A stretch of DNA of 64,000 nucleotides from Dasypus novemcinctus. Lineage: Eukaryota > Chordata > Mammalia > Cingulata > Dasypodidae. Numbering within the stretch: position 1 is the first letter of the stretch; each line of letters begins with the position of its first letter. Below the pieces are notes generated by a model. That model made no database searches and was not told the origin of the DNA. It saw nothing but the letters and a program-made list of their open reading frames with translations. The stretch is taken from positions 175,255,216 to 175,319,215 of the forward strand of contig NC_080673.1 in assembly GCF_030445035.2 (NCBI RefSeq), read 5' to 3'. The translations under genes were made by a program, and so were the position numbers. Of this stretch, positions 23,001 to 36,168 are shown in pieces.

Positions 23001-23464
23001 TTCAAGTCTTTTTGCAAGCTTGTTAAACAAAACAAAAGCAAAACCCTTGCCCAGTCTTGGAGACTAAACTGAATAACTGAATTGTCTCTTATACTCTGAA
23101 TTTTACATAACCAAGGTTAAAATCATCACATTTGTATTGGTCTCAGTTTTCATTTTAGTGATACTTGTGTCTCTAATCTAATCTGCAAACTTTCTAAAGT
23201 AAACACAACAGTTTATATATCTAATGTGCACACTGACATCTCTAACACTGTCCACTCATAAGCACTTACTACCAGCATATCATATTTTTCAAAAAACCAG
23301 ATGCATTTGGCTGAGAAGGAAAAAAAAAAATAGTATAAGAATATGTTGAACAATGGGAGGAAAGATAAGAGAAAGATAAAATAAGGATAACAAGAGATTT
23401 TCTTAAAAGGAAAAATGAAGAATAAGGTATGGAACTTGGAAAATTAAAGGAGACTTTGGTAAAG
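20066..23464. other. Unassigned region
   Basis: No gene recognised. Part of it (about 22590-22945) may be an old LTR or MER-type repeat, since 'aacagcaatagaaacc' followed by a T-rich end resembles the 3' part of such elements, but I cannot name it. A-runs occur at 22474-22486 and 23320-23330. Confidence 0.4.
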
Positions 23465-23866
23465 AATTTGAATTATGGATCCCAGGGTGAAAAATAAAAC
23501 ATGATCTTAATAAATAATAAACTCATTTCTGTGGTTGTGGGTGCATTGTAAATAGAATCTTTTGAAGGTGTTATTTTTAGTTAAGTAAACACTGTAAGAT
23601 TCCTATTAGAGGAGGTATTATAAAGAGAAATCTATGAGGAGGCGTCAGAAACTGGGAAGTCATTGGAACCCGGAAAAGAAAAGAGAAGACATTTCCATCG
23701 TGATGGGAAAGCCAAGAAACCCAAAGATAGCAAGCTAGCCAGAATGCTACTGTTCCCAAGAGGAAACAAGCCTTATAGCTTCTGAAACTGAAAGCCAATA
23801 AATGTCTGCTGTTTAAGTCAACCCACTGGGTGGTACCTGTCATAGCAATTGAAAAACTAAGGCACT
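23465..23866 (+). repeat. MLT1-like LTR
   Basis: Landmarks follow the 5245-6503 copy: 'gtaaatagaatcttttgaag', 'attggaacccggaaaagaaa', 'gaaagccaataaatgtctgc' and 'caacccactgggtggtacc'. The frame 23577-23843 (-) is antisense chance. Confidence 0.6.
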
Positions 23867-24035
23867 TTTATAGAAAAGTGCAAGAAAACTAATAAATGAG
23901 CAGAGGGCAAATTAATGCTGCCTTTATAATAACTGCTACATTTTTTTTTCTTTATTAAACTGAGAATGGAAACATTTACATTTGGAAATAAGGTTTTTCT
24001 TGTTTATTGTTTGAAATTGTATCATAGAAAGTATA

Positions 24036-24235
24036 ATCCATGCAGTGCAGCAGTGCTCCAAAATGTATTCACCAAATGCAATGAATGTGCCACAATGATG
24101 AAAGAGGCTATGTACATGGGAGGAGTGGGGGGATGTGGTGTGGGGTGTGTGGGAACCTCTTATATTTTTAATGTAACATTTTTTGTGATCTATGTACCTT
24201 CAAAAAAATACAACAAAATTAAAAAAATAAAACAA
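24036..24235 (+). mobile_element. L1 3' end (same subfamily as 11815-12660)
   Basis: From 'catgcagtgcagcagtgctc' to 'taatgtaacattttttgtg', then an A-rich tail (24198-24235). About 80% like 12470-12660 by eye. Heavily 5'-truncated. Confidence 0.6.
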
Positions 24236-26068
24236 TGGGGGAGAAATAAATAAATGTATATTCACAAAAAGTAATTAGGTTCATTTAATGTCATAAGTTG
24301 AATGAGAAGTATTTAGAAAATGTACAAAAATTAGAAAGGATTTTCTAACTTCTTAATCAAAGTTGCAAAGGTTAAGTATTCATATAAATACTTAAAGATT
24401 GTATAAAATCCCTAGGGAAAAATGTATATATACTGGCATCATGTAATGATCCTCATTGTACAAGTGTCCAATCTGCAAATGCTGTTATAGGAAACCTGGA
24501 GGAAGTGGATTTGTATAGTTCTAGTCCTAGAATTTGAGTATATTCAATAGTGGGGACTAGTTTTACATTTAAATGAGCAGTTGTGGACAAGACCCTATTT
24601 TCAGCTTCCCCCCTTTACGGGTATCAATTTTATTTTTTGACATATTCTAAATTACTATCTTGTTAGATTTTTGTCTTTCTTGCCTTTCTCTATCTCTTCT
24701 CCTCCAGCTCCTACTCCTTCTCCTTCTTCCTCCTTCTTAAGTTTATTATTAAATCACATATTTTCTTTTGGCATCCAGACTGTCACTTAATACAAATCCA
24801 ACTTGTCAATTTGCCTACCAAGAGATAAGGCAGCATCAATATTTAGAAATTGGTATTTTAAAGCATTTAAGTAAAAATTGAAAAATATTCAATGAAAAAT
24901 CAATCTATTGAATTCAGAAATTTATAAAATCTAACCCAGACACTCAAACTAACAGGCATTCTCAAAACATGTATTTCTGCTTCTTCCACTCAAAATGTTT
25001 TATGGGCTTTTATAATTTAAAAAATAACACTATAAATCTGGGGAAAATTAGTTCCTGTTAAAATTTGAAATTTATTGTTTTTTTTTTAATTGAGTAGAGT
25101 TATATAATGACATCATCTTGCAAATATTAACACTGGGAAGTTTTCTGAGTTGTATTCTTTTAAAGAACAGATAATGTGACCTTTCTCTGTTTGCTATTTA
25201 AACCATTAGCTTAAGGGTCATCTTGCGGAATAGAGGACTTTTGAATTTTTTATGAATGTATTGCTTATGTAGGGAGCTCTATAGGAAGTTGTTCTTTCTG
25301 GGTTTTGTTTAGTTAGTAAACTTGTGAAATAAATTGGACATAAAGACATTAACAGAAATTCTTAATGATCATACAAGGAAGGACAGCAAAGGCAAGAAAA
25401 TTTGCAACAGAGCTAATTACAGATTACAAATGACTACCACTTAATTATGGCAGTTTTTAACTTCAAATAATGTATTTCTTTATAAGTCCATCATATTTCA
25501 TTAATTACCAAAGACTACTCTCTTGGAACCATGGTTCATTGATTGAAATCTTTTCACATATTTCATACACTTAACACTTAAAATAACCCATACGATTAAT
25601 AATTGAGAATGAACGGAAGGTATTTTAGTAATTGGCCAAATGAAAATGACGTTTCTTTTCTGGTTAACATTTTAAGCTTAGCATATTTGTTGCAAAAGTA
25701 CTCAATGGGTATAGATTCTTCAAATAAGTTATTAAACTATATAAATAAGTTATTAACTATATAAATTAAATATAAGCTTATCATGAGTAATTTTATTACT
25801 ATACCACAGCATATGCATATTACATGCTATATCCAAGAAATTATGGAATATTGAATTAGGCTTTCTATTCCAAGAAATACCACCATCAAGTAGGGCAATT
25901 CTTTTGTTAAAACTCATTCTCCAAAATAAAGATATGAATACAATGGTTTCAAAACAGATAATTTCTAAACCAATGATGGAAGATATTGTATATTAATATG
26001 TGAAAACACTATCAATTAAAATCCTCCTGTCTTACTTTACTTTTTTGTTTAGTGAAGCATTTCTTACC
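24236..26068. other. Unassigned AT-rich region
   Basis: No gene or named repeat. It contains a pyrimidine-rich CTT/CTC tract at about 24672-24740 and a short tandem duplication at 25717-25765. Confidence 0.45.
25717..25765. repeat. Tandem duplication of a ~22-bp unit
   Basis: AAATAAGTTATTAAACTATAT is followed by AAATAAGTTATTAACTATAT (one base shorter). Confidence 0.8.
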
Positions 26069-26435
26069 CTCTTATGGATTTAACTGTGTCACTAAAAAAG
26101 ATATGAACCTTTTTCAAATGAGTTCTCTGAAGATTTTATTAGTTACGATGAGGCCAAACTGGATTAGGTTGGGGCCTTATAACTGGAGCTTATAGCTGGT
26201 GCATTTTTAAGAAGAGGATATTTGAACACAGACAGAGAACTCCATGTGATGAGAGAGGTAGAGAATCTCAAGGATTGTCAGCACATCATTTTCATAAGCC
26301 AGGAGTAAATGCTCTAACAGATTCCTTTCTACAGACTTCAGAGAAAGCATGGCCCTACCAACAACTTGGTTTTGTACTTCTACCCTTCAGAACTATACTT
26401 TTTTATTGCCTAACGCCACCCAATGTGTGGTACCT
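26069..26435 (+). repeat. MLT1-like LTR (probable)
   Basis: 'gatgaggccaaactggatta', 'cttcagagaaagcatggcc', 'cagaactatacttttttatt' and 'cacccaatgtgtggtacc' follow MLT1 order. The last two match the end of 23465-23866 loosely. Confidence 0.5.
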
Positions 26436-29059
26436 TTTTCCAGTCTTATAACATTAATTAAGGGTTTTCTAATTATCATGGTTTTAGCACTTTGACTAGG
26501 GAACAAGCAGTTAAAATTAGTGAAAATGTTAAATGAATAATGAAACTGGCGATCTCAATTGTATATGGCTCATAGCAGGCCTTAATAGCCCACATGTCAA
26601 AAGCAAAGTAGCAAGAGGATAATTTCAATTCCATTCTGATCAGGGGAAAGGGTATTCCTACAATTGTCCCCTTTCTCTCAACAAATTGTTTAGAGATGTT
26701 AACAACAATCAAGGATAATTGGTGATAGCCCCTTGGGTGGAGAGAAGACACCTAACCAAAATAGATTAACAGTGAGTACTTTCTACCCACCTCTACTCTG
26801 TTCCATCTTTTTACAGACTCATAGTCCTTCTTCCTCTACTGATGAATTGGGATTGTTTTTTTTTTCCTCCTAAGCCCAGGACTTATCTTCAGGAAATGAA
26901 AAATTTGCTTTACAATACATTTATATTTGCTGTTCCATACTTAGGTCAATGACATTTTTTGAAGTTTAAATACCACTTCTATGTTGCTTAGAGTATTTGA
27001 AAGAAATTAGGATGATAAGAAAATAAAGAAAACTCACAGAAGAAAAATTGTTACATAAATCTGATATAATACTTAAACACAATTTATTTAATAAAATTAG
27101 AATATTATATCAACATTAACATACTTGCTGCTGAATTGTAGAAGTCATCATATTTCAACTAAATGTTAATTAAATATTTTATGATCTGTGGATACTATAA
27201 AAACAGTTCAACCAAACGTTCAATAACTTAAATATATATTCTTTTTCCCAATGACCAGTTAGAAAATTATCACTAGAGGGATGATAATTATCTGAATCCA
27301 TCAAGATTGTAACTGAGTATTTACTAGGGTAAAAATAATTTCCATGACACTGCTCTTCCCAGTTTGCCACTCTGCATCTGACAATACTGCACCTTTATTA
27401 TTGTTTTATTTGTGATAGTTGTTGTTATTTTACTTCTTTTAAATATAGTGACAAATTTATTTAAATTTAGGTTAGCATTATTGTGAATATCAGATCATTG
27501 AAATCTAGTTACTATGAGTTAATTGCATCACTCTATGTAACAACTAATTCTTGCAAACCTTTGGTCAGTGGTTAGTAAATGAGACAATAATTTTTTCTTG
27601 GCTGAAGCTTTACTCCATCTCCCTTGATCATGGCTTTGTGTTTGCTTTAAGTGTTCAAGAAGGTCCCCATACTCAGTATAGATAGAGATATCAATCAGAA
27701 TATCCCAAATCTCAACAAAGAGTTGAGCTTAGAATCCAGGTTTGATATATTACTATGTCCACAAGATGCTCCAATGAGAGTGTTTCCTAAGACATATTAA
27801 GTAGAGCTATTGGGGCAAGTTCTACTTGTGACACAATGTGGAACATTCAGAATCTTCCCTGAGATGTTTTGAGTAGAGCTAGTGAAAGACACCCTATCAC
27901 CTTCATAGATAGCAAAATATGAACTAAAATTTGCCTTAAGCGTCTGTTCACCTCTTGCCTAGCTCCAAGAAGGAAGGGTAATTTTAGAACAAAATCAATA
28001 TACATAAGTGAGCAGCAGTAGAGACGGGACTCTGAAATGATCTTTTAAGACACTTGATCTATTTATGCCTGAAGTTATTTATAGCATTGGATTTCCCAGA
28101 GTTGATTCCTAAATTTTGTTATTTCAATTGCATTGTGTTAGTTTTTATTACTGAAAACTCATAGAGTTTTGAGAAATGCAGAAATTGTTATCTGAAAGTA
28201 TGCCTTTAAAGTAATAACCCGATTGTTGGAAGGGACCAAAATCACCATCAGATTCCGTGGTTTCCCAAAAGGACTAAGAGAACTTAGAAAAGTTGTTATA
28301 TTCATTATTATTTTTATTCTTTAAATTACACTGAATGGATACTTTAACATCAGCAAAAATAAAAGGTGCATAGGCAGAGTCCAGGACCCAGCTGTCAGTG
28401 TTCTCTACCAGCGGAATGTTAAACAAAGTACTTAATTCTACCAATAATTATGTGTAATAACATGCACAAAGTATTCCCAACCAGGGAAGCTCCCCTGAGC
28501 TTTGGTAACTGGGGTTTTATTGGGAGACAGTCACTTAAACATGACAGGCCTGTTGGGCTGAGCTTGGTTATTCTGCCTCCTGCTTCATCAGATATCTGAC
28601 TAATGCAGTGTGACCCAAGACTTGCACTATAAACCAATAATTAGAATAAATTATCTGGCATGGTTCAAAGTCCCAGGTGAACAAAGACCCTTTCATTAAG
28701 CATCATGTTTCAAGAACTGAAAAGTTATTTTCCAGCAGTGAGCCAAATTTTTCTTTGGAAAGGGCAGGATTTGGAAAACCCGGTACTACTAAGTTAGTCC
28801 TTTGTTCCACAGATACTTAAAATACGGAAAGGACTACAAAGAATGGGGACAATGTGGATCTCTCTTATTCTCTGCATAAAATTGGAAATATTTATCATAT
28901 GAAGTTTAAGTAAATGATTGATTATACTAGCAGATAGTGTACCTTGGGATACAGACCATATATTTCTCAACCTGTTTTAGAGAATTAATTGAAAATAAGC
29001 AGGTGAGATACAAAGTAGGTTCAGAATGGGAGCTGATACTTAATGTACGTAGAATTTTT
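26436..29059. other. Unassigned region
   Basis: About 2.6 kb without a recognised gene or repeat. The 91-codon minus frame at 26476-26751 has hydrophobic stretches but no recognised domain, no upstream signals and no neighbour that would support it. Confidence 0.45.
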
Positions 29060-29825
29060 AATAAGGTTTTTTAAAATGTGGAAATGAATGGAGTTGATAG
29101 TAACAGTGAGAATCACTAATACTGTTGATTTATAAATGTGATTGTGACTGAAAGGGGTAGTTAAGGGCTGTAAATGTCAATTGAAAGGAAGCTAGAGTAT
29201 AATCTAGGGACTGTTTAACATAGTGATTTTGGTGGTAGATAAAGATTGTGATTAATATTATAAATATAGGAATGTTATTCTCTTACAAAGTGTGAAGAAT
29301 ATGGTGATACATGGGAAAATTATGACTAATATAACAGGCACAATAGTTAATAGTGATGTAATATTTTTGCAGCTATGACAAAGAAGATACTTTACCAATT
29401 CTAAGGTTCAAAAATTGGGGGATTTTAGGGGTAAAGGATTTTTCCTTTTGGTCTAATAAAAACATTCTAAAATTGACTGAGGTGATGACAGCATAACTCT
29501 GTGATGAAAAAGAGAGACACTGAATGTACAATTTGAATGGATTGTACAAGGCATGGGACTACAGAACACGGAATTCTGTGGTGGAAGATGTACTGTGTTT
29601 AGCAGAACAAATATGAGAATGTTCTCACATGAACTATAACAAATACATAACAATAGGGCGGGTTTAAGGAAAAGTACACCAAATGCTAGTAGCAATAATT
29701 TGATGATGTTCTTTCATCATCTGTAACAAATATTCTACAACAATGCAAGGTATCATTAGTGGGGTAATGCATGGGAGTATGCTATGCATGTTTGGTAAGG
29801 AAGTGTACAATGCAATGTTCGTGAT
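29060..29825 (+). mobile_element. L1 3' end, plus strand
   Basis: Near full-length match to 1241-2030, including 'attgactgaggtgatgacag', 'gaatggattgtacaaggcat' and 'gaatgttctcacatgaacta'. The frame at 29453-29695 (-) is antisense. Confidence 0.65.
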
Positions 29826-29960
29826 GCTGCCTTATTCTGGCCACTTTCATGCTTCAGAACTGTGAACATTTAACCTAAAAAAATTCCCATTGTAAAAGTC
29901 TTCCCATTGTATGGTATCTGCATTTTGGCAGCATACCAAACTAAAATGTAAATTAATGTA
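29826..29960 (+). repeat. MLT1-like LTR 3' end (probable)
   Basis: 'tcagaactgtgaacattt', 'ttcccattgtaaaagtc' and 'ccattgtatggtatctgc' give the typical 3' end of the xenarthran MLT1-like copies. Confidence 0.45.
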
Positions 29961-30439
29961 TTTATTCCATATATTTTCTAAATTGCAATTGACATTGTAA
30001 GAAAAAAATTAAATATCTATGTGTCTGCATAACTTCCTCAATTCATTCTCATTACTTTGAATCTCTAGCTCGATTTTCTCGGGTTTTCTAGGCAAATAAT
30101 CTTTTCCACAAGTGACAACTACTGTTTCTATTTCTTGCCTCCTTTCACTTTTTAAATTTTCAAGGATAATTTTTATAAGGACAGTGAGAATAGGCATCAT
30201 GTTTTTATTTTTTACTTTATTGGGAATTACTCTAGTGTAGTATAATCTGCAAGATATTTTAAAAGTTGTATAATAGTGTTTCATTGGTCAAGGAAGTAGA
30301 AGAGAGTGTATACTGGACATGTTTGATCAGGTTTCCTACATGAAAAACATAATTACATTATTATTGCTTTTTGTGACTGTCATATAAATGCATAAAATAT
30401 ATGCAATATTTCCCAAAGCATAAAAACTCTCTCATTGTA
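29961..30439. other. Unassigned sequence
   Basis: Nothing recognised. The 91-codon minus frame at 30009-30284 is lysine- and asparagine-rich from base composition and has no recognised domain. Confidence 0.4.
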
Positions 30440-31240
30440 GAATATTTTTTACAAATTTTAATTTATATTCTATTTTTAAAGAAGCTTTTGATTATATAAA
30501 TGTTACACTGAAAATATAGGACATTGCCATGCAACCCACTCCCTCCCTCCCTCCCACACTTCAGACATTCATCTGATAGTCTACAGTTGGCCTTGTGGAG
30601 AGAGCACAGCAGCTGAGCCTGGAAAGAAATGGAGCCCTGGGAAGAGAGGAACCCAAGAAACCCGAACTCTTGGCCGATGTCAGCAGCCATCTTGCCCTAA
30701 AATGTAGCAATAGACTTTGGTGAGGGAAGTAATTTATGTTTAATGGCCTGGTAACTGTAAGTGTCTACCCCTCCCTCACTTTTTCCCATTAACAACATCT
30801 TTCATTGTGGTACATTTGTTACAACTGATGAGCAATATTGAAGCATTGCTATTAACTGTGGACTATACTTTACATTATGGTTTACAATTAACACTGCACA
30901 ACTGTATAGACAAAATATATAATGTCCTGTATCTGTCATTGCAATGTCATGCAGAGCAATTCTAATGTCCCCAAAATGCCTCATATTATACCGATTCTTC
31001 CCTTTCTCTCCCCTTAGAACCTCTGGTGACCACTGCCTTTATATCAATGTTACAAGTTTTTCTATTACTAGCATAATATTAAGTCTACTTTAGTCCATGG
31101 TTGCATTTCCCCCTTATGTTTGTTCATTAATCAATCACCATCCCATTGATCATTTTAATTGATCATTGATCCAGTAGATCATAAAACAGTTTGGACAGTT
31201 TTAGGAAGTGTTTCATTATTAAATATTATATTTGCTACTG
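30440..31240 (-). mobile_element. L1 3' end, minus strand, interrupted
   Basis: Matches 4286-4760 block by block: 'tataaatgttacactga', 'ttgttacaactgatgagca', 'agaacctctggtgaccactg'. An LTR-A fragment lies inside it at 30556-30765. Confidence 0.6.
30556..30765 (+). mobile_element. LTR-A internal fragment, copy 6
   Basis: From 'tctgatagtctacagttgg' to 'taactgtaagtgtctacccc', i.e. the middle of the family without either LTR end. It has GCCATCTTGC at 30686-30695. Short C/T-rich repeats ('ccctccctcccacactt' and 'ccctccctcactttttccc') lie on both sides, in the L1. Confidence 0.6.
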
Positions 31241-31269
31241 GTTTAAGGTAGATGCATTTGTTATCACCC

Positions 31270-31746
31270 TATATTGGTTAGAGTTATCCAGAAAAATGGA
31301 ATTAACATGAGAACTATATGTAATATGAATTGGCTCACATGATCATGGGGATTTGCAAGTCTGAATTCCATTGTGCCAGCCACAAGTTATGAACTCAGTG
31401 GTGACATTAAGTTCCACAGGAGAAATGGCAAGTTTCTAACTCTGATGAAAGTGACAATGAATTTCCCAGAAGAAGCTGACCTATTGAACTAGGAATGTAA
31501 GTTCTTCTGACTACTGAAATCTTCAGTTCTCCTCTTAAGTTCTCCAGTTGATTGGTTGTGGTTCCTCCTCTCATTTTTCAAGGCAATCTCCTTTATTGAT
31601 TGCAGATATAATAAGCCATTGATGCAATCAACTCAACTGTCTAAATATTTAAATAAAGTACTCTCTCAGTAACAAGCTGGCCAGTGTTTGCTTGACCAAA
31701 CAACTCGATACCAAACCTAACCAGGCTGACATATGAACTTAACACA
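31270..31746 (-). mobile_element. ERV-L provirus 2, 3' LTR
   Basis: The plus strand runs from 'tatattggttagagttatcc' to 'tatgaacttaacaca' and aligns with 13030-13478 ('gtgtttgcttgaccaaac' is shared). It has lost the TG at its left end. No partner LTR is present on the right. Confidence 0.75.
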
Positions 31747-32159
31747 TTCCACTATTTTTTAACCTAGGACCCAAACATATCTTCTGAAACCATACTTAAT
31801 CTTTAAATAAAAACAATAACAGTCATATTTTTACCTAATCTAATTCAGCTCTCCTGCATACAACTGAAAATGAACTAACCATTTCCCCAGAAGGGGATCC
31901 AAGCCCATGGGTAGTATTCATCTTTAAACGTGATATCTTAGAACTTATACACTATAACATAAAATTAATACAACTTATATAATATGATAAGGGGATAAGA
32001 GAGGGAAGAAAATAAACATATTCATAACAAAACAAGGAAGAAGTACTCATAACCATTGCAGTTCTTTTTTTTTGCAACAGTTACAAAGTCATAGCTTATA
32101 TTTAGAGCTACTTTCTTCTACTGCCCATTTCATATTCCCTTAACCCTAGGCAAGCATCT

Positions 32160-33290
32160 TAGCTGGCTATGGTTCTCCACCAGATGGGGTGACCTAAACT
32201 TTCATTCTTGAAGGGTCTGAGTCATTAGTAGTCCTGCCTGGATTGAAGTGTTGCAGTTTCCCATTGACTTTAATTACTGGATATCATAGTTCTAAGAGAC
32301 ATTTGTAAGGGGTCACCTGTGTTCCAGGAATAATCTTTTTTTCCTCCTAGGTGTAGTAGCAATCTATTTTCCCTTTATAATCAGGGTCACTCCTGAGAAA
32401 ATATAGTAACTCAATTCTTTGTGTTTTTCAGAGGAATGAGAAGTCCAAAGTGGCCAGGTGGCAGTCTTAATTTACAGTTCAATGAAATCATTGTTGTGTC
32501 TCCTGGTGGAAGCAATCCTTCTGGAACTGGATCTCTAAACAAGCAGAGCATAAGGTTGTGGTGACAGGAAGCTATTTTTTTTCTAATATGGGTCTCTAAT
32601 GGTAATAATGAGAGGTATCACTCTCACCTCTAGATGATACTGCCACTCAGTTGCACCTAATCCGGTCTATAAAAGAACATTACACTGTTCTATCAATCCA
32701 ATTTTTTAAGAGTGATGGGGACATAGTAAGACCAGTGAATTCCTTGAGCATTTCATTTGTGTTTGGTGAGCTTCTTGAACAGAAGCAATGTTGTATGGAA
32801 TACCATGATGATGTCAGTCCACAGATGGAAGTTTTGGTAGAAGCATTATGTGCAGGGAAATCAAAGCATATCTAAAGTATGTGTCTATTCCAGTAAGAAC
32901 AAAATGCTGCTTCTTCCATGATGGTAGTGATTCAATGTAATTAATCACCTTGCCACCAGTTTGCAGGTGAATCCACTCAGGGAATGTTGACAAATCAGGG
33001 ACTGAGTATTGTTCTCTGCTGTAGATTGTGCATACAGCAGTGGCTGTAGTCAGTTTAGCCTTGAGTGGAAACCCATGGTACTGGCCCATGCATAATCTGC
33101 ATCTTTACCACCATAGCTACTTTATTCATGTGCCCGTTTGCTAAGGACAGGAATGGCTAGGAAAAGAAGACAACTGGTATCCACAAAACAGGTCTTGCAA
33201 TTCACATGATTATTAAAAATCCTCTCCTGCTGAAGTCACCCTCTGGTGAGCATTCACATTAGGCACAAATATCTTCATGTCTGCCTTTTC
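32160..33290 (-). pseudogene. ERV-L provirus 2 integrase and dUTPase (broken)
   Basis: Colinear with 13900-15210 of provirus 1. The first catalytic Asp codon is kept at 32944-32946, but the second (32778-32780) reads GTT (Val) and the distances are changed: 166 nt between first and second positions instead of 177, and 90 nt from the second to the Glu codon (32688-32690) instead of 108. The triad is therefore lost and the frame broken. The dUTPase segment lies at about 32190-32590. Frames on the plus strand (32651-32875) are shadows. Confidence 0.7.
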
Positions 33291-33299
33291 AGAAAGGTC

Positions 33300-34900
33300 T
33301 ATCCACATAACTCTCCCTAGACCTTCTTGTCATCAATTTTATAATCATTTTCCTTCCATGTCCCTAACCACCCAGCATAACTTTTGGCTACAGTCCATGA
33401 ATTAGTATACAAAATCACCTCCAGCCATTTCTCCTTCCAAGAAAAATGAACAATGGGGTATACTATTCAAATTTCTCCCTATTGGGAGGGTTTATTCTTC
33501 ATCATTTCCTTCAGGGATGTACCAGACAAGGCTCTAGTGCTCCAGCTGCGCATGTTTTGTGGTACCTGTATATCACACAGAACCATCTATAAATCAGGCT
33601 TGAGTGTTTTCTTCTTAAGTTAACTCCCCAAGAGGCCATAGCTATGGGCTGAGAGACAGAAGATAACGTGGCAGGAGTGGGGTTAATGGGCATTTTGGCC
33701 ATTTCTACCTGTAAGTTACTTTTGTCTTCAGGGCCTGCTCAATCCTGATCTTATATATACCACTTCCGTTTGATGTTGGAGTGCTTCTGTTCATGCCCAA
33801 ATTTATGGTTTTGTAGATTAGACAACATGCAGCTCATGAGGGGGAGCTCAGCTCTCATGGTAATTTGGCGGTCTCTGCTGAGGCCCATTAGCAGGCCCAT
33901 TAGCTGTTTCACGAAAGTAGAATAGTTATCTGTAGGGCTTTGATCCAAAATCTTAATATCTACACTGTGAATCTCCTATAGGGGCCTGCTAAATGCTCCA
34001 AACAAGATCTTTATTTACCCTTGAAACTTTCAGCACCATTAGATCTTATGGATCAAATGGCTCAAGTGGCATAAGGAGTTTGTTGCCTTCACACTTCAAA
34101 GAACCAACTAGGAATGGTAGTTGTAGGAGGGACAAGAAGCAAAATATTATCCTTTACATAAGAAGGGATATATTGAAATCCTCCATACCACAGGATACCT
34201 AGAAATTTCACAGAGGTGGAAAGTTCCTGGATTTTTGTTCTATTTATCTCCCTTCCTCTGACATGCAAAGGTCTTACCAATAAGTCTAGAGTAATTGCTA
34301 CTTTTTGCTCACAGGATATCAACATGATATAATCTATAAAATGGGTCAGTGTGATGTCTTGTAGATGAGTAATGTGATTAAGATCCGCAGACTAGATTAT
34401 GGCATAAGGCTGGAGAGCTGATATACCCCTGAGGTTGGACAGTGAAGGTATATTTCTGGCCTTGCCAGCTAAAGACTCTTTCTGTTGGTCTTTACTATCT
34501 GAGAGCAAGAAAAAAATAATTTGATAAATCAGTAGATGCATACTGGGTAACAGGGAATGTGGTGATTTACTCAAAAAATGATACAATATCTGGAATAGCA
34601 GCTGTAATTGGAGTCATCACCTCATTAAGTTTATGATGATCCATTGCTATCATCCAGGATCCATCTGTTTTCTGCACAGGCCATATAAGAGAGATGAAAG
34701 TGGATGTGGTGAAAATCACCATCCCAACATCCTTCACATTCTTAATGGTGGCACTGATTTCTGCAATTCCTCCAGGAATGCGGTATTGAGTTTGATTTAC
34801 TATTTTCATAGGTAGAGGCATTTAATTGGCATCCACCTGGCCTCTTTTGCCATAAAAATCCACATAAGGATTCTGCCACTTGCAGAATATACTGCAAAAT
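33300..34900 (-). pseudogene. ERV-L provirus 2 RNase H and reverse transcriptase (broken)
   Basis: RNase H blocks occupy about 33300-33610 and RT about 33700-34900. The position matching the Y-I-D-D box of provirus 1 (reverse complement of about 34326-34345) is altered, so the two catalytic aspartates are not encoded. The RT core is best readable in minus frames at 34089-34325 and 34567-34821. Frames 33993-34202 and 34633-34815 (+) are antisense. Confidence 0.65.
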
Positions 34901-35478
34901 TTGCAGTTTTTTTTCTCTCATTTATTCTATCATATTTTTTTCTTATTTGGTCTAATAATAAGAATTACCTTGCAAGTTTCCTGATATTGAATCACTTTTG
35001 CATTTTTGGAATATTCATATCTGAATGATGTATGTGTGTGTACATTAATATTTTATGTATGTTTCAAAGATTTCATTTTCCATAGCTCTTGCAGTATCTT
35101 CTGAGTTTTGTAGCAATATTATTATTTAAGTACTTCCCATACAAATGCATTCCATGTGAATCTATTTAGGGCAAATCAACATTGGTTTATGGTCCTGATA
35201 TTATTTATATTATACCTTAATATTTGAATGACATACTAGCAGAATCTAACACTTTACATTAAGTTTATATTCATTTTTTTTCTCTACATGTTTAATGCAT
35301 TACTTCATTTTCATCCAATGTTATTGTTAAAAAATTTAATATTGATCTGACACTAATTTCTTTGTAAATGGAACAACTTCTCTGTCATCATTTATAGTTT
35401 TCTTTTTTGGTATTCATTAGTTTGGTATTCTATGTGTGTGTGTATATGTGTGTGTTTTCCCTAAACATATTTTCAAAT
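34901..35478. other. Unassigned, possibly L1-derived
   Basis: 'gaatcacttttgcatttttg' near 34990 resembles an L1 ORF2 phrase in reverse, but the match is too short to claim. A (TG)n stretch is at 35430-35454. Confidence 0.3.
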
Positions 35479-36168
35479 TTCTTTTTTTTAATTTGAGAAA
35501 ATTTTACTGAGGTATATCATGCATACATGTACATAAATAAACAATCTCTGCATAGTAAAAGTTGTGAAATTACAGAACTAACATGCATAGCATATAGGAC
35601 TCCCATACATCACTCTACCATCAATACCTTGCATTCATGTGGAATATTTAAGATGATGAAAGAGCATCATCAAAATATTACTACTTACTATATAGCCTGT
35701 ATCTTATATTTGTTATAATTTTCCCCAAACCACCCTATTTTAACACCTTGTATAAGTATTATGTATTTGTTATAGTTCATGTGAGAACATTCTCATATTT
35801 GTTGTTAACCACAGTCCATTCATCATCCACCACAGGATTCACTATATTATACACTCTCATGCCCAGTACAATCAATTCAAAGTGTATATTCAGTGGCTCT
35901 CTTATATCACAGAGTTGTACTGTCATCACCTCAGTCAGTTTCAGAACGTTTTTATTACACCTAAAGGAAAAATCTCTTATCTCCTATGCACCCCCATTAT
36001 TGACCCTTAGACTTGATATAATATCGTCTTTGCCATTTTTGCAAAAGTTACAATATTACTATTAACTAACATCCATAAGTTATCTGAGTTGTAATTTTCC
36101 CATGTATCACCATAATCATAACTCTTTGTAATAGGACATCTTATATCTATACTATAAAACACCATCTT

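Larger units (their letters stand above)
31747..34900 (-). mobile_element. ERV-L provirus 2, internal region, 5'-truncated
   Basis: Minus-orientation pol remnant in the order RT, RNase H, integrase, dUTPase, then the 3' LTR. It is colinear with 13479-17130 of provirus 1 without the LTR-A. Similarity to provirus 1 ends near 34900 in the region before RT, and gag, protease, primer site and 5' LTR are missing. It also lacks about 110 bp of the integrase C-terminal region relative to provirus 1 (near 32640-32680). Confidence 0.8.

Noticed and set aside
26476-26751. 91-codon minus frame with hydrophobic stretches
   Set aside because: No recognised domain; AT-rich DNA often gives hydrophobic chance frames.
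34901-35478. L1 ORF2 fragment near 34990
   Set aside because: Only about 20 bases resemble L1; not enough to annotate as a separate element.
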